This document shows positions 33,467 through 46,343 of a stretch of DNA of 64,000 bases, in pieces. The translations under genes and the position numbers were made by a program. Under the pieces are notes generated by a model that had not been told where the DNA came from, made no database searches, and saw only the letters and a list, made by a program, of their open reading frames with translations. How positions within the stretch are numbered: the stretch's first letter is position 1; every line of letters begins with the position of its first letter. This DNA comes from Adiantum capillus-veneris (taxonomy: Eukaryota; Streptophyta; Polypodiopsida; Polypodiales; Pteridaceae), in NCBI GenBank assembly GCA_014529385.2, contig CM043952.1, positions 56,148,619 through 56,212,618 on the forward strand, in the 5' to 3' direction.

Positions 33467-36380
33467 GACCTCCACACTCATAGCATTGAAGAGGTGGTCC
33501 ACAACAATGTAATTGATATTTTGGCCTCTTGCCGCAAGAGCAGCTACTTGATATACAAGTTTGACTTGTCCCCGATAGTCCTCCATGTAGTATTGTGGAC
33601 TTTCTTCAAGCATATCCATCCCATAGGCAATATAAGGATCTATATCTTCCTCACAACCTTCCAAACAAGCAATAGATTACTCACAACCCACTTGATTCAC
33701 TGAAGTGATTCTCGGATGTGGTGGTTGCGATCCTAGCACTGGAGGACTATTGGGGACCATGTGTTGTGATGTTTGTTCAAGAGGTGGTAAGGGTGTTGTT
33801 TGAACAACATTTTGGGCCCTAGGGACCATGTGTTGTGCTCTTTGTTCAAGAGATGGGGCCGACATCAATGCAGGCACTCAAGGTGTGTCTGTCCATGTTA
33901 AGGTTGGTCTATTGGCCATCGCGCGCTTAAATGCTATGCAATCCTTAGCTTGATGACCATACCTTCCATATGCATTGCAATTCCCATTGAATTTTACTCT
34001 AAAAGTAGGGCATTCACTGGTACTATGCGATCCATAGCATACTGAGCACTCTCCCTTCTTGGATACATATGATTGTTTTGAGTAGCACGATTGTCTCTAA
34101 GACTCTCTTGAATAGCCTTGGTGAGATCTGCTAAAGTCGTCTCAAATATCTTTGGCTCCTTAGCAATAGGCTTTAGGGTCATTAGCTGATGCCCTGATGC
34201 TTGCGAGCTAATAGATTTAGGCTCAACATACACTTTTTCTCCTTGAATCATTAAATTATCCTCCAATTGGATCGCATTGGTGGTGACTGCTTCCCAAGTG
34301 GTGATACCTCTAATGACTAGGCCATTGTAGATATCCTCATGTTGTAACCCCCTAATGAATCTATCAAGCAATTGGTTATTGTTGAAGCGCTCATTTGGAT
34401 TACAACGTGAATTCAAATGCTTCAAGTAACTAATAAAATCTCTCACCGACTCTCCTTCCTCTCATTGGGCTTTCTGAAGCTGAGAGGCTACACCCCAAAA
34501 GCACTCCCTCTCATATGTATTCTTTCAAGAACAGTCTCCTAAGAGTAGGGTAAACCGCTTTTTTTTCCACCCTTAGGGTTCTATATCAATCCCCAGCCTT
34601 TCCACTTAAGGTTAGGCTTAAAGCATTACTCTTATGCAGGTCATTGTGTTCTCCTAGAGAATCGCATATTTGTTCAAACACTTCAATATGCTTTCTCACA
34701 TCCCGTCTCCACTAAATTTTTGTGTGAGCTTGGCTATTTTTACTGCCTTACTTCTAGGCTCTCTATCAGGCGTGTTACACATATTCTCTGTAATAGATCG
34801 ACCAATAGCTGAGCAAATGTTGCCAAGTCACCTAAGTGAGCAGGCACCGTGGGTGAAGGCGCTCCGGAGACTACATGTGGAGTAGGTATTGGCATTGGGC
34901 TTGGCGCATAGGAAGCACTTGGGTTCCACGTTTGGTACATTGTTGTGCCATGTGGCAGCCCAAAGTTCATATGTGTGGCCCTAGGCATAGCAGATGTCGA
35001 ATGTGACATGTTAATGCTAGCCGGTATAGTCCCATGGAAATAAGAACTTGGGTGTTGTGGTTGTGGAGCATAGGTAGTTGAAACAATGGGAGGGGTAGGG
35101 ACTACATGAGTACGAGGACCAATGGGTGTATACGATTGGTACACACTTGTAGGTACTGTTGCAAGCATTGAGCTACCATGTAGCGGTGCTTTACTAACAA
35201 ATGAGGTCCATGGCGTGTTTCTTGGCATGCCCGTCATTGGGGTAGGCATGGTAGCCGTGGTGTCATCAAGGGAAAGATGAGCTAAACTTGGAAAGGTAAA
35301 GCTATCACTTGTGGGCTCAAATTGCACCGAGACCCCTGGCGAAACAACATATGGAAGATCCATCGGACTTACCAAGGGAGTCTCCAATTGCGATAAGGTC
35401 GGTTGTTTAGCCTTTCCTATATCCAAGAATCTCATGAGACCGTTGAAGGCATGTGGATCCCCTTGTTCTGTCTCTCTAACTCAATGACCCTATGGATGAC
35501 CTCACAAACTCTTTGTTGTTGATCCTCCACACTAGTAGCACCCATTGTGGATTGTAGGACATCTAACCAACCCACGTGATAGGTGTGACCTATGTATAGG
35601 TCGGTCAGAGTTTTTGTTTGTAGTTCATACTCCCAGTTCTCATTTAAGAACGCTCCATCTAGAATTGAGGTGCTAGGGGTGTCCTTTGAGCTAGATGCAA
35701 TGTTGCTTTTTAGGGGTTGACCCTTAGCAGTTGCTCAGTCAGGAGCACTCAATTGCTCTCCTAGTAAATATATTGGCATAGGAGCTTTCGATTTTAACTC
35801 TCTTCGTTGCTCCGCCTTGCGTAAGCTCTCAATTCCCTTTTCCCTCGCTGCAAGGATATACCGCTCAACCTCTTGCACTTCGGCAAGGCTTCTACCATCA
35901 GGTAATATAACCTCGGAGGAAAATAGCTCTGAAAAGTCAGGAGGTGCAGTGAATGGAGCATTCATGTGCACATTCTCTAAGGACATAGGGTCTACGTTGG
36001 TCATGAATTGAGAAGTTACTTCCCCACCTCCCTCATTTACATCATTAGCTCCATGTTCGGAGCGAGTGGCTCTACTAAAGGTTTTCTTCAAGCGGCTAAA
36101 GCACGCTCGGCCCAGACCGCGGGTCCATGGCATGCATGTCTTGGCTTGAGCTATTGGGATTAGGCATTAGGAAACCCTCCATGACGTCGTAGTCAGAGGA
36201 AGAGTCACTAGCCGCTATGCTCGGGTCTTGGTTTGTACTACCTTGGGTCCCCGCCGAGGGCCCGGAACCTAAGGTAGGTGGACATTGAGAACTCGCATAA
36301 GTCGAAATTCTATCTAGTTGCTCCGTCTCTAGAATACAACCAAAGCGCAGATGCATGTGCCTTTGGCATCCTACAAGCAT
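33467..36380 (-). pseudogene. gag: GypB gag, N-terminal part to split zinc knuckle
   Basis: Minus strand. Polar N-terminal segments (36380-35735) and a Pro/Thr/Ser-rich segment (35435-34740) precede the gag core near 34446-33994 (DFISYLKHLNSRCNP, LLDRFIRGLQHEDIYNG). Knuckles: 34048-34010 (CSVCYGSHSTSEC) and 33979-33938 (second Cys replaced by Tyr). A third begins at 33485-33483 and is cut by GypC; its remaining His and Cys lie at 22396-22379. With a fourth at 22303-22265 the protein had two widely spaced pairs. Frameshifts and stops separate the segments. Confidence 0.7.
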
Positions 36381-37254
36381 CGGCGAATAACCTCGAAGGT
36401 TAACCGCTTACTTTTTTAGGCGTCCGTTTTCATTCGTTTTTTTTATGTTTTTTAATATTTTTGAATGATCTATTTTTTATTAAAGTGTGTGATAGCTCAA
36501 AACGAGCGTATCACTCCGAGGGTCGCGAGAGGGTCGCAGTGTGCTTTATAGCACAACGTTCGGTCACCCTCCGTTGGTCCTCAAAAAATCTATTTTTAGC
36601 TACGTGTGAGACTAAAATACGTAATTTCAAAGGGCGACTGAGGCTTGAGCCTGAGCGTGAGCTTGGGCTTGGGTATAGGCTTGGGTCTATGAGATATTCC
36701 CGATCCCGGTCCTACCTTTAAATTTTTATTATTATTACTTGTATTATTTTATTTTATTTTTATTTTTTATTTGGGGATAAGGTCACCACGGCTTGCGCGC
36801 GACCTTATTACTTTTAATTACTTTATTTTATTTTTATTTTTTATTTGGGGATAAGGTCGCCGCGGCCTGCGCGCGACCTTATTACTTTATTTTATTTTTA
36901 TTTTTTATTTGGAGATAAGGTCGCTGCGGCCTGTGCGCAAGCACACACACACTCTACCTACCTACTTACAACTAATACACCTATTGTTACACACTAACAC
37001 ACTTCATTAGCTCTCACAGATCTACTTCCTACTTACTTTACTTTACATTACACAAAACTAACAACCTTAATACTAAGACCTTATCACAGAGAAAACGCAG
37101 TAACCTTTCAAAACTTCATTAACAAAGAAATACACACTAGCAACACAAAATCCTTCTTCTCAACACACACACCTTCCTTCCCTACCTTTCCTACAATTGA
37201 AATTGCACCACAAAAGAAGCACAGAGTGCCATTCAAGCTTAGTGTATGGCATTC
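36381..37254 (-). other. Leader of GypB
   Basis: Between the PBS-like site and gag. It contains the hairpin-bearing tandem array (36738-36940), a block of gcttggg/gagcttg words at about 36640-36690, and an AC-rich run of low complexity at about 36940-37180. No ORF is supported. Confidence 0.55.
36738..36940. repeat. Tandem repeat of AT-rich unit plus hairpin, GypB leader
   Basis: Three units (about 74 and 64 bp apart) consist of a T/A-rich run followed by a GC-rich palindrome. At 36851-36882 the arms ataaggtcgc and gcgaccttat are perfectly complementary around a GC-rich loop. At 36777-36808 the arms pair over 8 bp. The third copy, from 36915, keeps only the left arm. The position in the leader RNA suggests packaging or dimerisation, but this is inference. 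Confidence 0.8.
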
Positions 37255-37270
37255 CCTGGCAGCAGTGCCA
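37255..37270 (-). promoter_or_regulatory. Primer-binding-like site of GypB
   Basis: The minus strand reads TGGCACTGCTGCCAGG after a T run following the LTR end. The layout resembles the TGGCGCC...TGCC sites common in the Athila/Tat branch. The exact tRNA is not assigned. Confidence 0.6.
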
Positions 37271-37274
37271 AAAA

Positions 37275-37492
37275 TGTGCGCGTATGTCGCACGTGTCAAT
37301 GCAAGGAACTTGCCGATACACTGTGTGCGAGCCACAAATGGCTCCAAGCACACAACGAGCCTAAACTAGTAAGCTCAAAGATGGCGATGGTGTGTCACTC
37401 ACCGTTCTACGCTTGCTATCGTGGAGGATTTCTTGTCGTGAAGAAGAGGGAGACGCCGCGCTCAACCGCCTCGCCGCCGCAATGCTCGATCA

Positions 37493-37541
<49 letters not shown>

Positions 37542-37862
37542 GCATACACACACACACACACACAAGGAGATGAAGAAGAAGAAGATGGAGATGGAGCAAG
37601 AGCACTCTTCAATCGCACAAATGAGAGAATCAGTGAATTTTAGGTTTAGTTGACTTTTATATGGGCTCGCCCCATTCACACTTGGGTGCCCATGCTTAGC
37701 CAACTAATCCCTTGAATGTTCCAATTTTAGAGTGTGCCTCTCATTGGCGATCACTCTTAACCATTCCTATTGGACGGACAAGCCCGATACCTGACACTAC
37801 CAAGTAAATAATACAACATATGTCGTAGGTGATAGGGTGTCCATGAGCCGTGAGGGTTAACA
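37275..37862 (-). repeat. 5' LTR of GypB (588 bp)
   Basis: Direct copy of 17673-18267 with several percent substitutions and a few indels near 37460-37490. TATA box at 37663-37656, (CT)n at 37496-37539, (AC)n at 37546-37563. Hairpin arms at 37322-37328 and 37348-37354. Followed by AGCAC. Confidence 0.85.
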
Positions 37863-37867
37863 AGCAC

Positions 37868-38327
37868 ATTTTAAAACATATCTATGCACATTCGCATGCG
37901 AATCAAGCCAATACACTCCAAGTTGCTCTAGGCATTAGTGTGTCTTCCTTTGAGAACAATGGAAGGCTATGTTCAGTACATGGGTTTCCATGAGATAGCA
38001 CTCATATTATTTTGGACCAATGCATAGTAGCAATATTTCATCGAGACCTAGATGGTACAAGCATCTACCTACAAGTTGAAAGGTCTTCGCTTGCCTGATA
38101 TGTTTGATGGTATTCGTAATAGTTTGGCTAACATTATTGTGCACATCACACGTGTTGACAAAATGTCTATCAGCCCTTTTGAGTCGATGACTTTCTAGGA
38201 AGAGAGTCTCTGTGATGGGATTGCAACAACATCTCATTTGGCCTTGTGCTCTCCCATATAGGACATTAGTGCTCTTAGAAAATGGGGTTGGTTGTCTATA
38301 GATTGAACAGATCCTTGGTCTCCCCAA
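37868..38327 (-). pseudogene. GypA integrase zinc-binding region, right piece
   Basis: Minus strand: the linker QLVGRCLYHLGLDEILLLC, then (with stops) a zinc-binding region with conserved His residues and Y-W, ending in VHRYVLKC at 37868. The first Cys of C-x2-C is here; the second lies at about 17658-17656, beyond GypB. Removal of GypB and one AGCAC restores the C-x2-C spacing and the frame. Confidence 0.75.
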
Positions 38328-39429
38328 TATGTTTGCATCTCAAGATTTATTTAAGATCCTGTCTCAAATTCATCTATTGGTGGAAAAAACACTCTTCTTC
38401 CCTCATTGGTCTGGTTTACGCATTTGCTTAGTTCACTTTCATTGGCATCTCTGACCATCTATTTCTCTACACTCCTCTTGTATACCAAGGTGGAATCCCA
38501 AGAAGAGTTTTCTGTGGTATTCAACACTACCCTTGGTTTTGATGCTGGTTCTTTGAGTTTTGGTCGATGCTTCTGATTAGAATCTGGCTCTATTCGCTCC
38601 TGGTTTTGTGGAATCATTAGTGCTGGTGGGACAAGGATCGCATCTTTAGGTTTTTTAACTAGAGGTTCTAGTAAAGCTTGGGTTGTTTGAATCATTTTTT
38701 GATACATTTCAAGCCTTTGCTTCTCTAGTTTTGCATATGGATATGTCATCCACCTTTATTATTGAGTTTGATTGTTTCTAAGCCGTGTGTCATAGGATTT
38801 AAGGAGGGTTTCTAATGGTTTGTTGACCATTTCTACCAATATGGATCCTCTTGAACTAGAACTCTTGGTTTTTTCAACTATGCTTGGCTCTGGTAATACC
38901 TCAGGGGTTCCCTTTTCCTTGTTTGTTTCTCCTTCTAGTTTTCTCTTGTTTGTTTTAGTTCTTCGGCTAAGGAAGTCTATTCATGTTCCGTCCTAGCTTT
39001 CCACAAGTTTCACTGACTTTTTCATTCAATGCTAGGTGCATTAGTCTTTGGTTCTTCTATGATAGGTTTGTTTGCCATTTTTTGAGCTTGGGCTCTTGTG
39101 ATCACCTGGATTGGTATCACATATTCTGTTTTTGACCCACTACAAGATGGTATTGCCTCGAGTATATTCAATGTTACTTTTTCTCCTTTGTTAGATTCCT
39201 TTGGGCAATCAGGAATCGGATGACTGATCCCACACTCAAGGCAATATTTCACTCTAATGATTTCATCATGTAGTCTCTCATCAGGTGGTCACCACTTGTT
39301 AACCCATGATGCCACCATTATTCTTTTGTGCATATGTTTAGTCATGGGACGGGCTTGTTGATCCAAGAGGTTTATAGTAAAAGCCTGGTGATACTAGACC
39401 CATTTAGCACTGACTGACAAAATTTGGGT

Positions 39430-39430
<1 letters not shown>
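38328..39430 (-). pseudogene. GypA gag and linker remnants
   Basis: A knuckle of the form C-x2-C-x3-H-x4-C (CLECGISHPIPDC) sits near 39248-39207 and is followed by VITRAQAQKMA (about 39110), the usual gag-protease landmark. A further frame at 38749-38459 is Lys/Pro-rich and not recognised. No protease, RT or RNaseH is seen between this and the integrase linker, so about 2 kb or more has been lost. Confidence 0.6.

Positions 39431-40329
<899 letters not shown>

Positions 40330-40412
<83 letters not shown>
40330..40412. repeat. (CT)n microsatellite, 83 bp
   Basis: A nearly uninterrupted CT run at the truncated edge of the Cop2 RNaseH fragment. It marks the breakpoint between Cop2 and flanking DNA. 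Confidence 0.92.
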
Positions 40413-40415
<3 letters not shown>

Positions 40416-40811
40416 ATTCTTTGTGGGCATATGTACAATTGTCCACACAAAAGGGAAAGCTAAGGCAAAAACACAAGTTTTTGGAAACACGGGTAACATT
40501 GCATATTTTGGTTTCAAAAAATTTACAATGTTTGTTTAAAACTTTAAAAGAATTGACAAAAAACTTTAAAAATCCCAATATTTAGATAAAAGCACAAAGT
40601 GAAACTCGAAAAAGTTTAGAGTTTTTCACAAAAGTACAATGTGATGCCTTGATGCCCACACATTCTCAATGCTATGTCCAGTGGCCAAGGTCAGTGTGAA
40701 AGCATGCTCTTCGTCCTTGTTTGAACCACATGACATTGATGCAATGAGGCATTCATGAGAGTTGGAGTCCTTGTACAATACTCTCCGACCAATTAAAGCA
40801 CCATGTGTAAC
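40413..40811. other. No feature recognised
   Basis: AT-rich DNA between the CT tract and the first Mule1 frame. It may be the 3' UTR or downstream flank of Mule1 read on the minus strand. Nothing specific is seen. Confidence 0.4.
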
Positions 40812-41692
40812 TCATGCCCCATGTCGTGAAGTGAGTGGCAATATCACTTGGCATGATGCCACACTTTGATCCACCAAGAAGGTCTTGGTGCAACAATGAT
40901 GGCTATACACTTGATTTCTCTTTGCAAAGCGCACTCGCTTTTGACCCCTTTGATGTTTCTTCCTAAGCTTTCCCGTTACTCTCAAGGGTTGAATAGGCAC
41001 CGTTATGATTGTCTCATCATTTACAACTCTCCGTTGTCCATGCCCGAGTCGGGTGGCTGTCACATGCCCCTGAATTTCTAAAATGCTTTCCTTCTTTGGC
41101 AATTCGATCTCCTTGGGAGCCCTTTCATCTGAAAGACATGAATAATCCAATTGTACCTACCCTATCAATGATTGTACCTGCCCCTCATCAAAAGATGGGA
41201 TATGTTTCTCAATCTCATTTAACACACTCTTCAAATCTTCAATGCATTGGTTGAGGATATGCGACAAAAAGGACCGTTACATGACCATGTCATTGGGAGG
41301 CTCATCGGGCCCTCCAATTATGGAGCCAACGTCCTCTTGTGTATTCTCCATCGCCATTTCCCTAGTTGTGTCAACGATTGGGAGAATACGCCACAAATGA
41401 GGAAAGAAGTCTCTTACTACTAGTCGCATGCCATATAGGTGCTTGCACATGCTTGCCCAATCTGCATAATCACAATAAGAGGATTGCAGGCTGACATGAT
41501 ACCATATCTCGTGGCATGACACACTCAACACCTTGAAAAGGAGGGCCACTTCCTCAATCACTTCAATGGTTGATGGGTCACTTACATATCTGCAAAGCAT
41601 TTGTTCTCCACCCAACACGTGTTTCGTTCGCCCCTTGTCATTCCCATACATGTTGTGTTTACCTGAGTCAAATACAAAAGGAAAGTAGTATA
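40812..41692 (-). pseudogene. Mule1 transposase, C-terminal part with SWIM-like finger
   Basis: Minus strand from 41692. The first frame (to 41277) contains a SWIM-type zinc finger: a Cys codon at 41474-41472 followed by Asp-Tyr where the second Cys of C-x-C is expected, then Cys-Lys-His at 41447-41439. SWIM fingers follow the DDE core in many Mutator-like and FAR1-type transposases. After a stop and shift a polar tail with GKLRKKHQRGQKRVRFAKR (41150-40812) follows. Cop3 lies directly upstream, cutting it from the core at 47.5-48.6 kb. Not functional. Confidence 0.6.
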
Positions 41693-41920
41693 TGTTACCA
41701 TATACATGTGGTAGTGATGTGTGTGAACACACTAGGACCGCCGGGGCAATTTTTTCCTCTTTAGGAGGTTTTTTCCCCTCGAGCATTGTATATACGCCCA
41801 TCACTCTAGGGCTATCCATCTTTCCATTGCATACTAAGTAACACACTCTCTATTGTGTGCCTTGAGCTTCCTTCGTCTTCTCCAAGCTATGTGCGTTTCT
41901 CTGCAACCCTAATTCCAACA
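41693..41920 (+). repeat. 5' LTR of Cop3
   Basis: TGTTACCATATACATGTGG...TAATTCCAACA. TATA-like TGTATATACG at 41787-41796. The 3' LTR at 46843-47068 is nearly identical, differing by short indels in a T/C-rich run. Confidence 0.93.
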
Positions 41921-41922
41921 AT

Positions 41923-41934
41923 TGGTATCAGAGC
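41923..41934 (+). promoter_or_regulatory. Primer-binding site of Cop3
   Basis: TGGTATCAGAGC, initiator-Met type, two bases after the LTR. Confidence 0.92.
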
Positions 41935-42284
41935 AGGTTGCGTCCTCCCGGGCTTAGTCGCCAGCTACTCCAGCACACGCCTGCTCACTTTCTCCGATTT
42001 TAGTGAGCTTTGGCAAGTGTTCGCAGGTTGGAAAATTTGTTTTGGGATTGCTCGGAGTGCTTAGTCTGCTCAGATTTTTGATTCGAGCTCATTCCGGCTT
42101 CCGTTTCCACTACAGGCAGTACTGCACAGGCTATTTCGTCATTTTGTGCAGAATTTTTGTCAGTGCCGTTTTCTGCATAACAAGTGCCTCATAGTCTTCT
42201 ACGGTTTGTGCTATATAGCACGTGTTGTTCCCGCTCCATTTCTCCTATTTTCGGGCAGTTTTCACATCAGGTGCAGCATTTACC

Positions 42285-43151
42285 ATGGCTGACAACAACA
42301 CATATGTGTTCAAGATGTTTGCTACTAAGGACAGGTTGGATGGGGACAACTACCCTATGTGGGCTTATATGATGCAACATGTTCTTGTGTCAAAGGTCGA
42401 CTGGAACATTGTGCACGGCATTGATGTACGTCCTGGTTCTGAGGATGTAGGCAATGTTGAGGATGTTGCAGGTCTTGCTGCTATTAGAGTTGTTTTGCCT
42501 ACGGTAGAACAAGCTCGTTGGGATGTAAAGGATGAACAGGCTCATGCATTGATTGTGTCGTTTGTAAAGCGCACCATTGTTCCTCACATTCGTTCAGCAA
42601 AATCTGCAAAACAGGCTTGGGATATTCTAACGGGTCTTTATGCAAACAGCAATGAGGCTAAAATTGCTTTGCTGCGTAAAGAGCTGAAGTTGAAGATTAT
42701 GCATGAGGAAGATGATATGGACACTTTCCTTGCTGGTGTCAAGGATATCAATGAGCAACTTATTTCTGCAGGTGAAGTCATTTCAGACAGTTCCCTTGTG
42801 CAGACTGTTCCTGATGCCTTACCAGATTCCTACCAGACTTTTGCTAGTACTTGGAGACTGATGACCCAAGGAAATCCTGAAGTTGTCAAGTTTGATGCAT
42901 TATGCACATTGCTATTGCAAGAGTCACTTTCCAGAAAAAATAGAACTAGGCAGTGTGCAGTTGAACAGGCTTTTATTGCTTCTCAAAGAAAGGGTGGTAA
43001 CAACAATGCGGCCACTTCTTATGGTTTTGCTGCGAGTGGCAAAACTTCTGTTCCTAATGCTTCTGCTGGCAGCAATTCGTCTGGAAATTCTGGTGTGATA
43101 AGGGCAAAAAGAAGATGCGTTGCCATTATTGTAAAGCTAATGATCACTTGA
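42285..43151 (+). pseudogene. gag: Cop3 gag
   Basis: ATG at 42285 in the sequence accATGg. The protein begins like copia gag (FKMFATKDRLDGDNYPMWAY), then the UBN2-type core (AKQAWDILTGLYANSNEAK, LLRKELKLKIMHE, VQTVPDALPDSYQTF). Just before the zinc knuckle a frameshift at about 43105-43130 moves the knuckle to the next frame. Gag is the particle-forming nucleocapsid protein. Confidence 0.88.
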
Positions 43152-46100
43152 TTAAGTCATGTCCTAAGTTGAAGGCCAAAGAGGCTAAGAAGAAGGAGGG
43201 TGGTTCCACTGCAAATGCTGGTTCCACTACAAATGCAGCCATTGTTGAGTCTTCTGTGAAAGGAGACTGTGTTCCTGATGTTGATGCAGAATGGGCTTTT
43301 AGCGCAGAGTGCACTTACAATCCTGCTGTCCATGATGCATGCTTGTCAGTTGTTGCAGATTCACATGTGTGGTATTTCGACAGTGGTGCTACAAAGCACA
43401 TTACCTCACATCGTGAATTGTTTACCTCTCTCGAGTCTGTCCCTCATGGGAATTCAGTCACTTGTGCCAACAACGCCTCTTATCCAGTTCAGGGAGTTGG
43501 AAAGATTGTGCTCACTGCTGCTAATGGCAGTTCCTTCACACTTGTTGATGCACTTTATGTACTTGGGATCAAGAAGAATCTCTTGTCTGTATCCGCACTT
43601 GCTAGACTTGGACTTGTAGTCAAATTTGTGGATGACAGTTGTACAGTTCATGATCTCAGTTTTGGTGATGAAATTGTTGCATCTCGGCTTTTGTGTCGTG
43701 GGCTGTATAAGCTCACTTTGTATGACAAGTGTGGACAAAATTTTGCAAATGCTATTGCAGATTCAAGGGCTATTTCAGATGCAAAACTTTGGCATGCACG
43801 TTTTGGTCATCTGAATTTTGCCAGTTTGCTGCGTTTGCAGAAATCTGATATGGTTGCTTCTTTGCCGCCTCTTGAAGCACCTATCAAACATGTTTGTGAA
43901 GGCTGTATTTTGGGTAAGATGAGGCGTTCTAAGTTTCCAAAGGATGGTTCAGTTCAGGCCACATGCAGGTTGCAGCTTGTGCATAGTGATGTTTGTGGGC
44001 CCATGCAAACTCTGTCCTTGGGCAATTACCTTTACTTCCTGAGTTTCATTGATGATTACTCTAGGCATGCATGGGTATTTTCGCTTAAAGAGAAGTCCGA
44101 AGTTTTTATGTGCTTCAAACAATTTCTGGCTATGGCTGAAAATGTCTCGAAATGTACTATGGGCACCCTCCATTCCGATCGAGGGGGGGAGTATATGTCT
44201 CATGAATTCAATGCATTTCTGGCTAGTCGTGGGATAAAACACCAATGTACAGTACCTTATACACCTCAGCAAAATGATGTTGCTAAGAGGAAAAACAGGT
44301 CACTAACGGAAATGGCATGATGTATGGTCAAAAGTCAAGCTTTGTCGCATTCTTTTTGGCTTGAGGCCATCATGTGTGCCAGTTATGTACTTAACAGGTG
44401 TCCAATGAAAGCTTTGCAGTCTATTACTCCATATGAAGCATGGCATGATAGAAAGCCTTCTATTGAGCACATGCGTGTTTTTGGCTGTTTGGCATATGCT
44501 TTGGTGCCACAAACACAGCGGAAAAAATTTGGACGATAAGGCTGTCAAATGTATTTTTGTTGGTTATAGTGCTGAAAGCAAAGGTTACAGGTTATATCAT
44601 CCGCAAACAAAGCGTATTCTGGTTTCACGGGATGTAGTGTTTGTGGAAGATTCTGTTCAGCCCTTGCTGTCATGTACTAGAGACAGTACTGTAAGCTCAC
44701 ATGACATTTATGACACTTTGTTGGCTCTTTTCAGTGGTGGAAATACGAATGTAAGTTCCAATGAGGCAAATGTACAGCCTATGGGGGTTTTTGAAAATGT
44801 TACAGATCAGCCTATTACTGATGCAGATGTACATGATGTACTTGATGAGAAAAGGGTTGAAAATGAGCAGGCTAGAGGTATGCCAAAATGACTGGTGCAC
44901 ACTTTGTGTGACAGTAAATTGGATGCACCTTTGTCTACTCGTACTCGTTCAGGCTCTCGCCATGCATCTTATGCATCAGATTGTTATGCTTTGGCTGTGT
45001 CTAGCTTACATGATGTTGAGGAGCCTCTGTCTTTTGATGAAGCACAGAATTCAGAAAATTGGATGGTTGCCATGCAATCAGAATATGATGCACTTATAGA
45101 AAATTACACATGGACTTTATGTGATTTGCCTCCTGGCAAAAAGGCCATTGGTACGAACTGGGTTTACAAGTTGAAACAAAATCCGGATGGTGAGATCGAT
45201 TGCCATAAGGCTCGACTTGTTGCAAAGGGCTATGCACAACAAAAGGGCATAGATTATGAACATACTTTTGCTCCCACTTGTCGTATGACTACTGTGTGTT
45301 TCCTATGTGCATTGACAACTCATTTTGGTTGGGATGTACATCAATCAGAAATTGTTACTGCTTTCTTGAATGGTGACATATTTGAGGAAGTTTCTGTAAC
45401 GCAGCCTCGTGGTTTTGTCATAAAAGGACAAGAGGACAAAGTGCAGATGTAAGAAGGCTTTGTATGGGTTGAAGCAATCTCCTCGTGCTTGGTATGAGAA
45501 AGCTAACACTCATTTGGTCAAACAAGGCTTTCGTAACAGTCAAACAGAAAGCACATTGTATGTAAAGCGTGAGGGTGATGTACTTCTCATCGTGGTTCTT
45601 TATGTTGATGATTTGCTGATCACTGGACCAAATGAGAGACATATTGTTGAATTTAAGGCTGATTTGAATGCTACTTTCAGATGAAAGATTTGGGGCTGTT
45701 GCATCATTACTTGGGTATACAGTTTAAGCAGTGTGATGGTGGTATTGCCTTGTGTCAGACATTGCTATGTAAGCTTGGACTTGAGGATTGCAAACCTATT
45801 GCCACTCCCATGGAAACAGGTTTAAAATTGAGTCTACATGATGCTAACGATCCTGCTGATGTCACTCTTTACCAAACTGTTGTTGGCTGCCTCATTTATG
45901 TATGCAACACGAGGCCAGATATTCAATTTGTAGTCTCACAAGTCAGCAGATTTATGCATAGCCCAGGGTCTAAGCATTGGCAGGCTGTCAAGAGGATTTT
46001 TCGCTACCTTAGTGGCACTTTACATATTGGCTTGTTTTATCCCAAGGGGGGATCATTGCCGCCAAACTTACATGCTTTTTCGGACTCATATTGGGCTGGT

Positions 46101-46343
46101 TGTTTTGACACGCGAGTGTCCACAAGTGGTTTTTGTTTCATGCTTGGCAGTTCGTGTATATCATGGTTGAGCAAGATAGCAACCTTCTGTGGCCACTTCG
46201 AGTTGTGAGGCTGAGTATAGGGTAGTCTTCACAGCTACAATTGAGTGTGTATGGCTCAGACGCCTTATGGATGATTTGGGTGTTGGACAAGACACTGCCA
46301 ACATTATCTACACTGACAGTCAGAGCGCATTGGCAGTTGCGAG

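Larger units (their letters stand above)
17673..37862 (-). mobile_element. GypB: gag-protease Ty3-type element without pol, interrupted by GypC
   Basis: LTRs at 17673-18267 and 37275-37862 (direct repeats) are flanked by AGCAC at 17668-17672 and 37863-37867. The orientation comes from a PBS-like site left of the right LTR, a G-rich polypurine tract right of the left LTR, a TATA box and the coding strand, all minus. Without GypC and its target duplication the element is about 9.1 kb. It encodes gag with several zinc knuckles and a DGG-type protease. Between protease and the 3' LTR (20000-18280) no RT, RNaseH or integrase is visible, which fits a non-autonomous gag-bearing element of the TR-GAG kind. 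Confidence 0.85.

Noticed and set aside
41277-41846. A single 189-codon host gene on the minus strand
   Set aside because: Its first 50 codons are antisense to the Cop3 LTR; only the part from 41692 downward is independent and belongs to Mule1.
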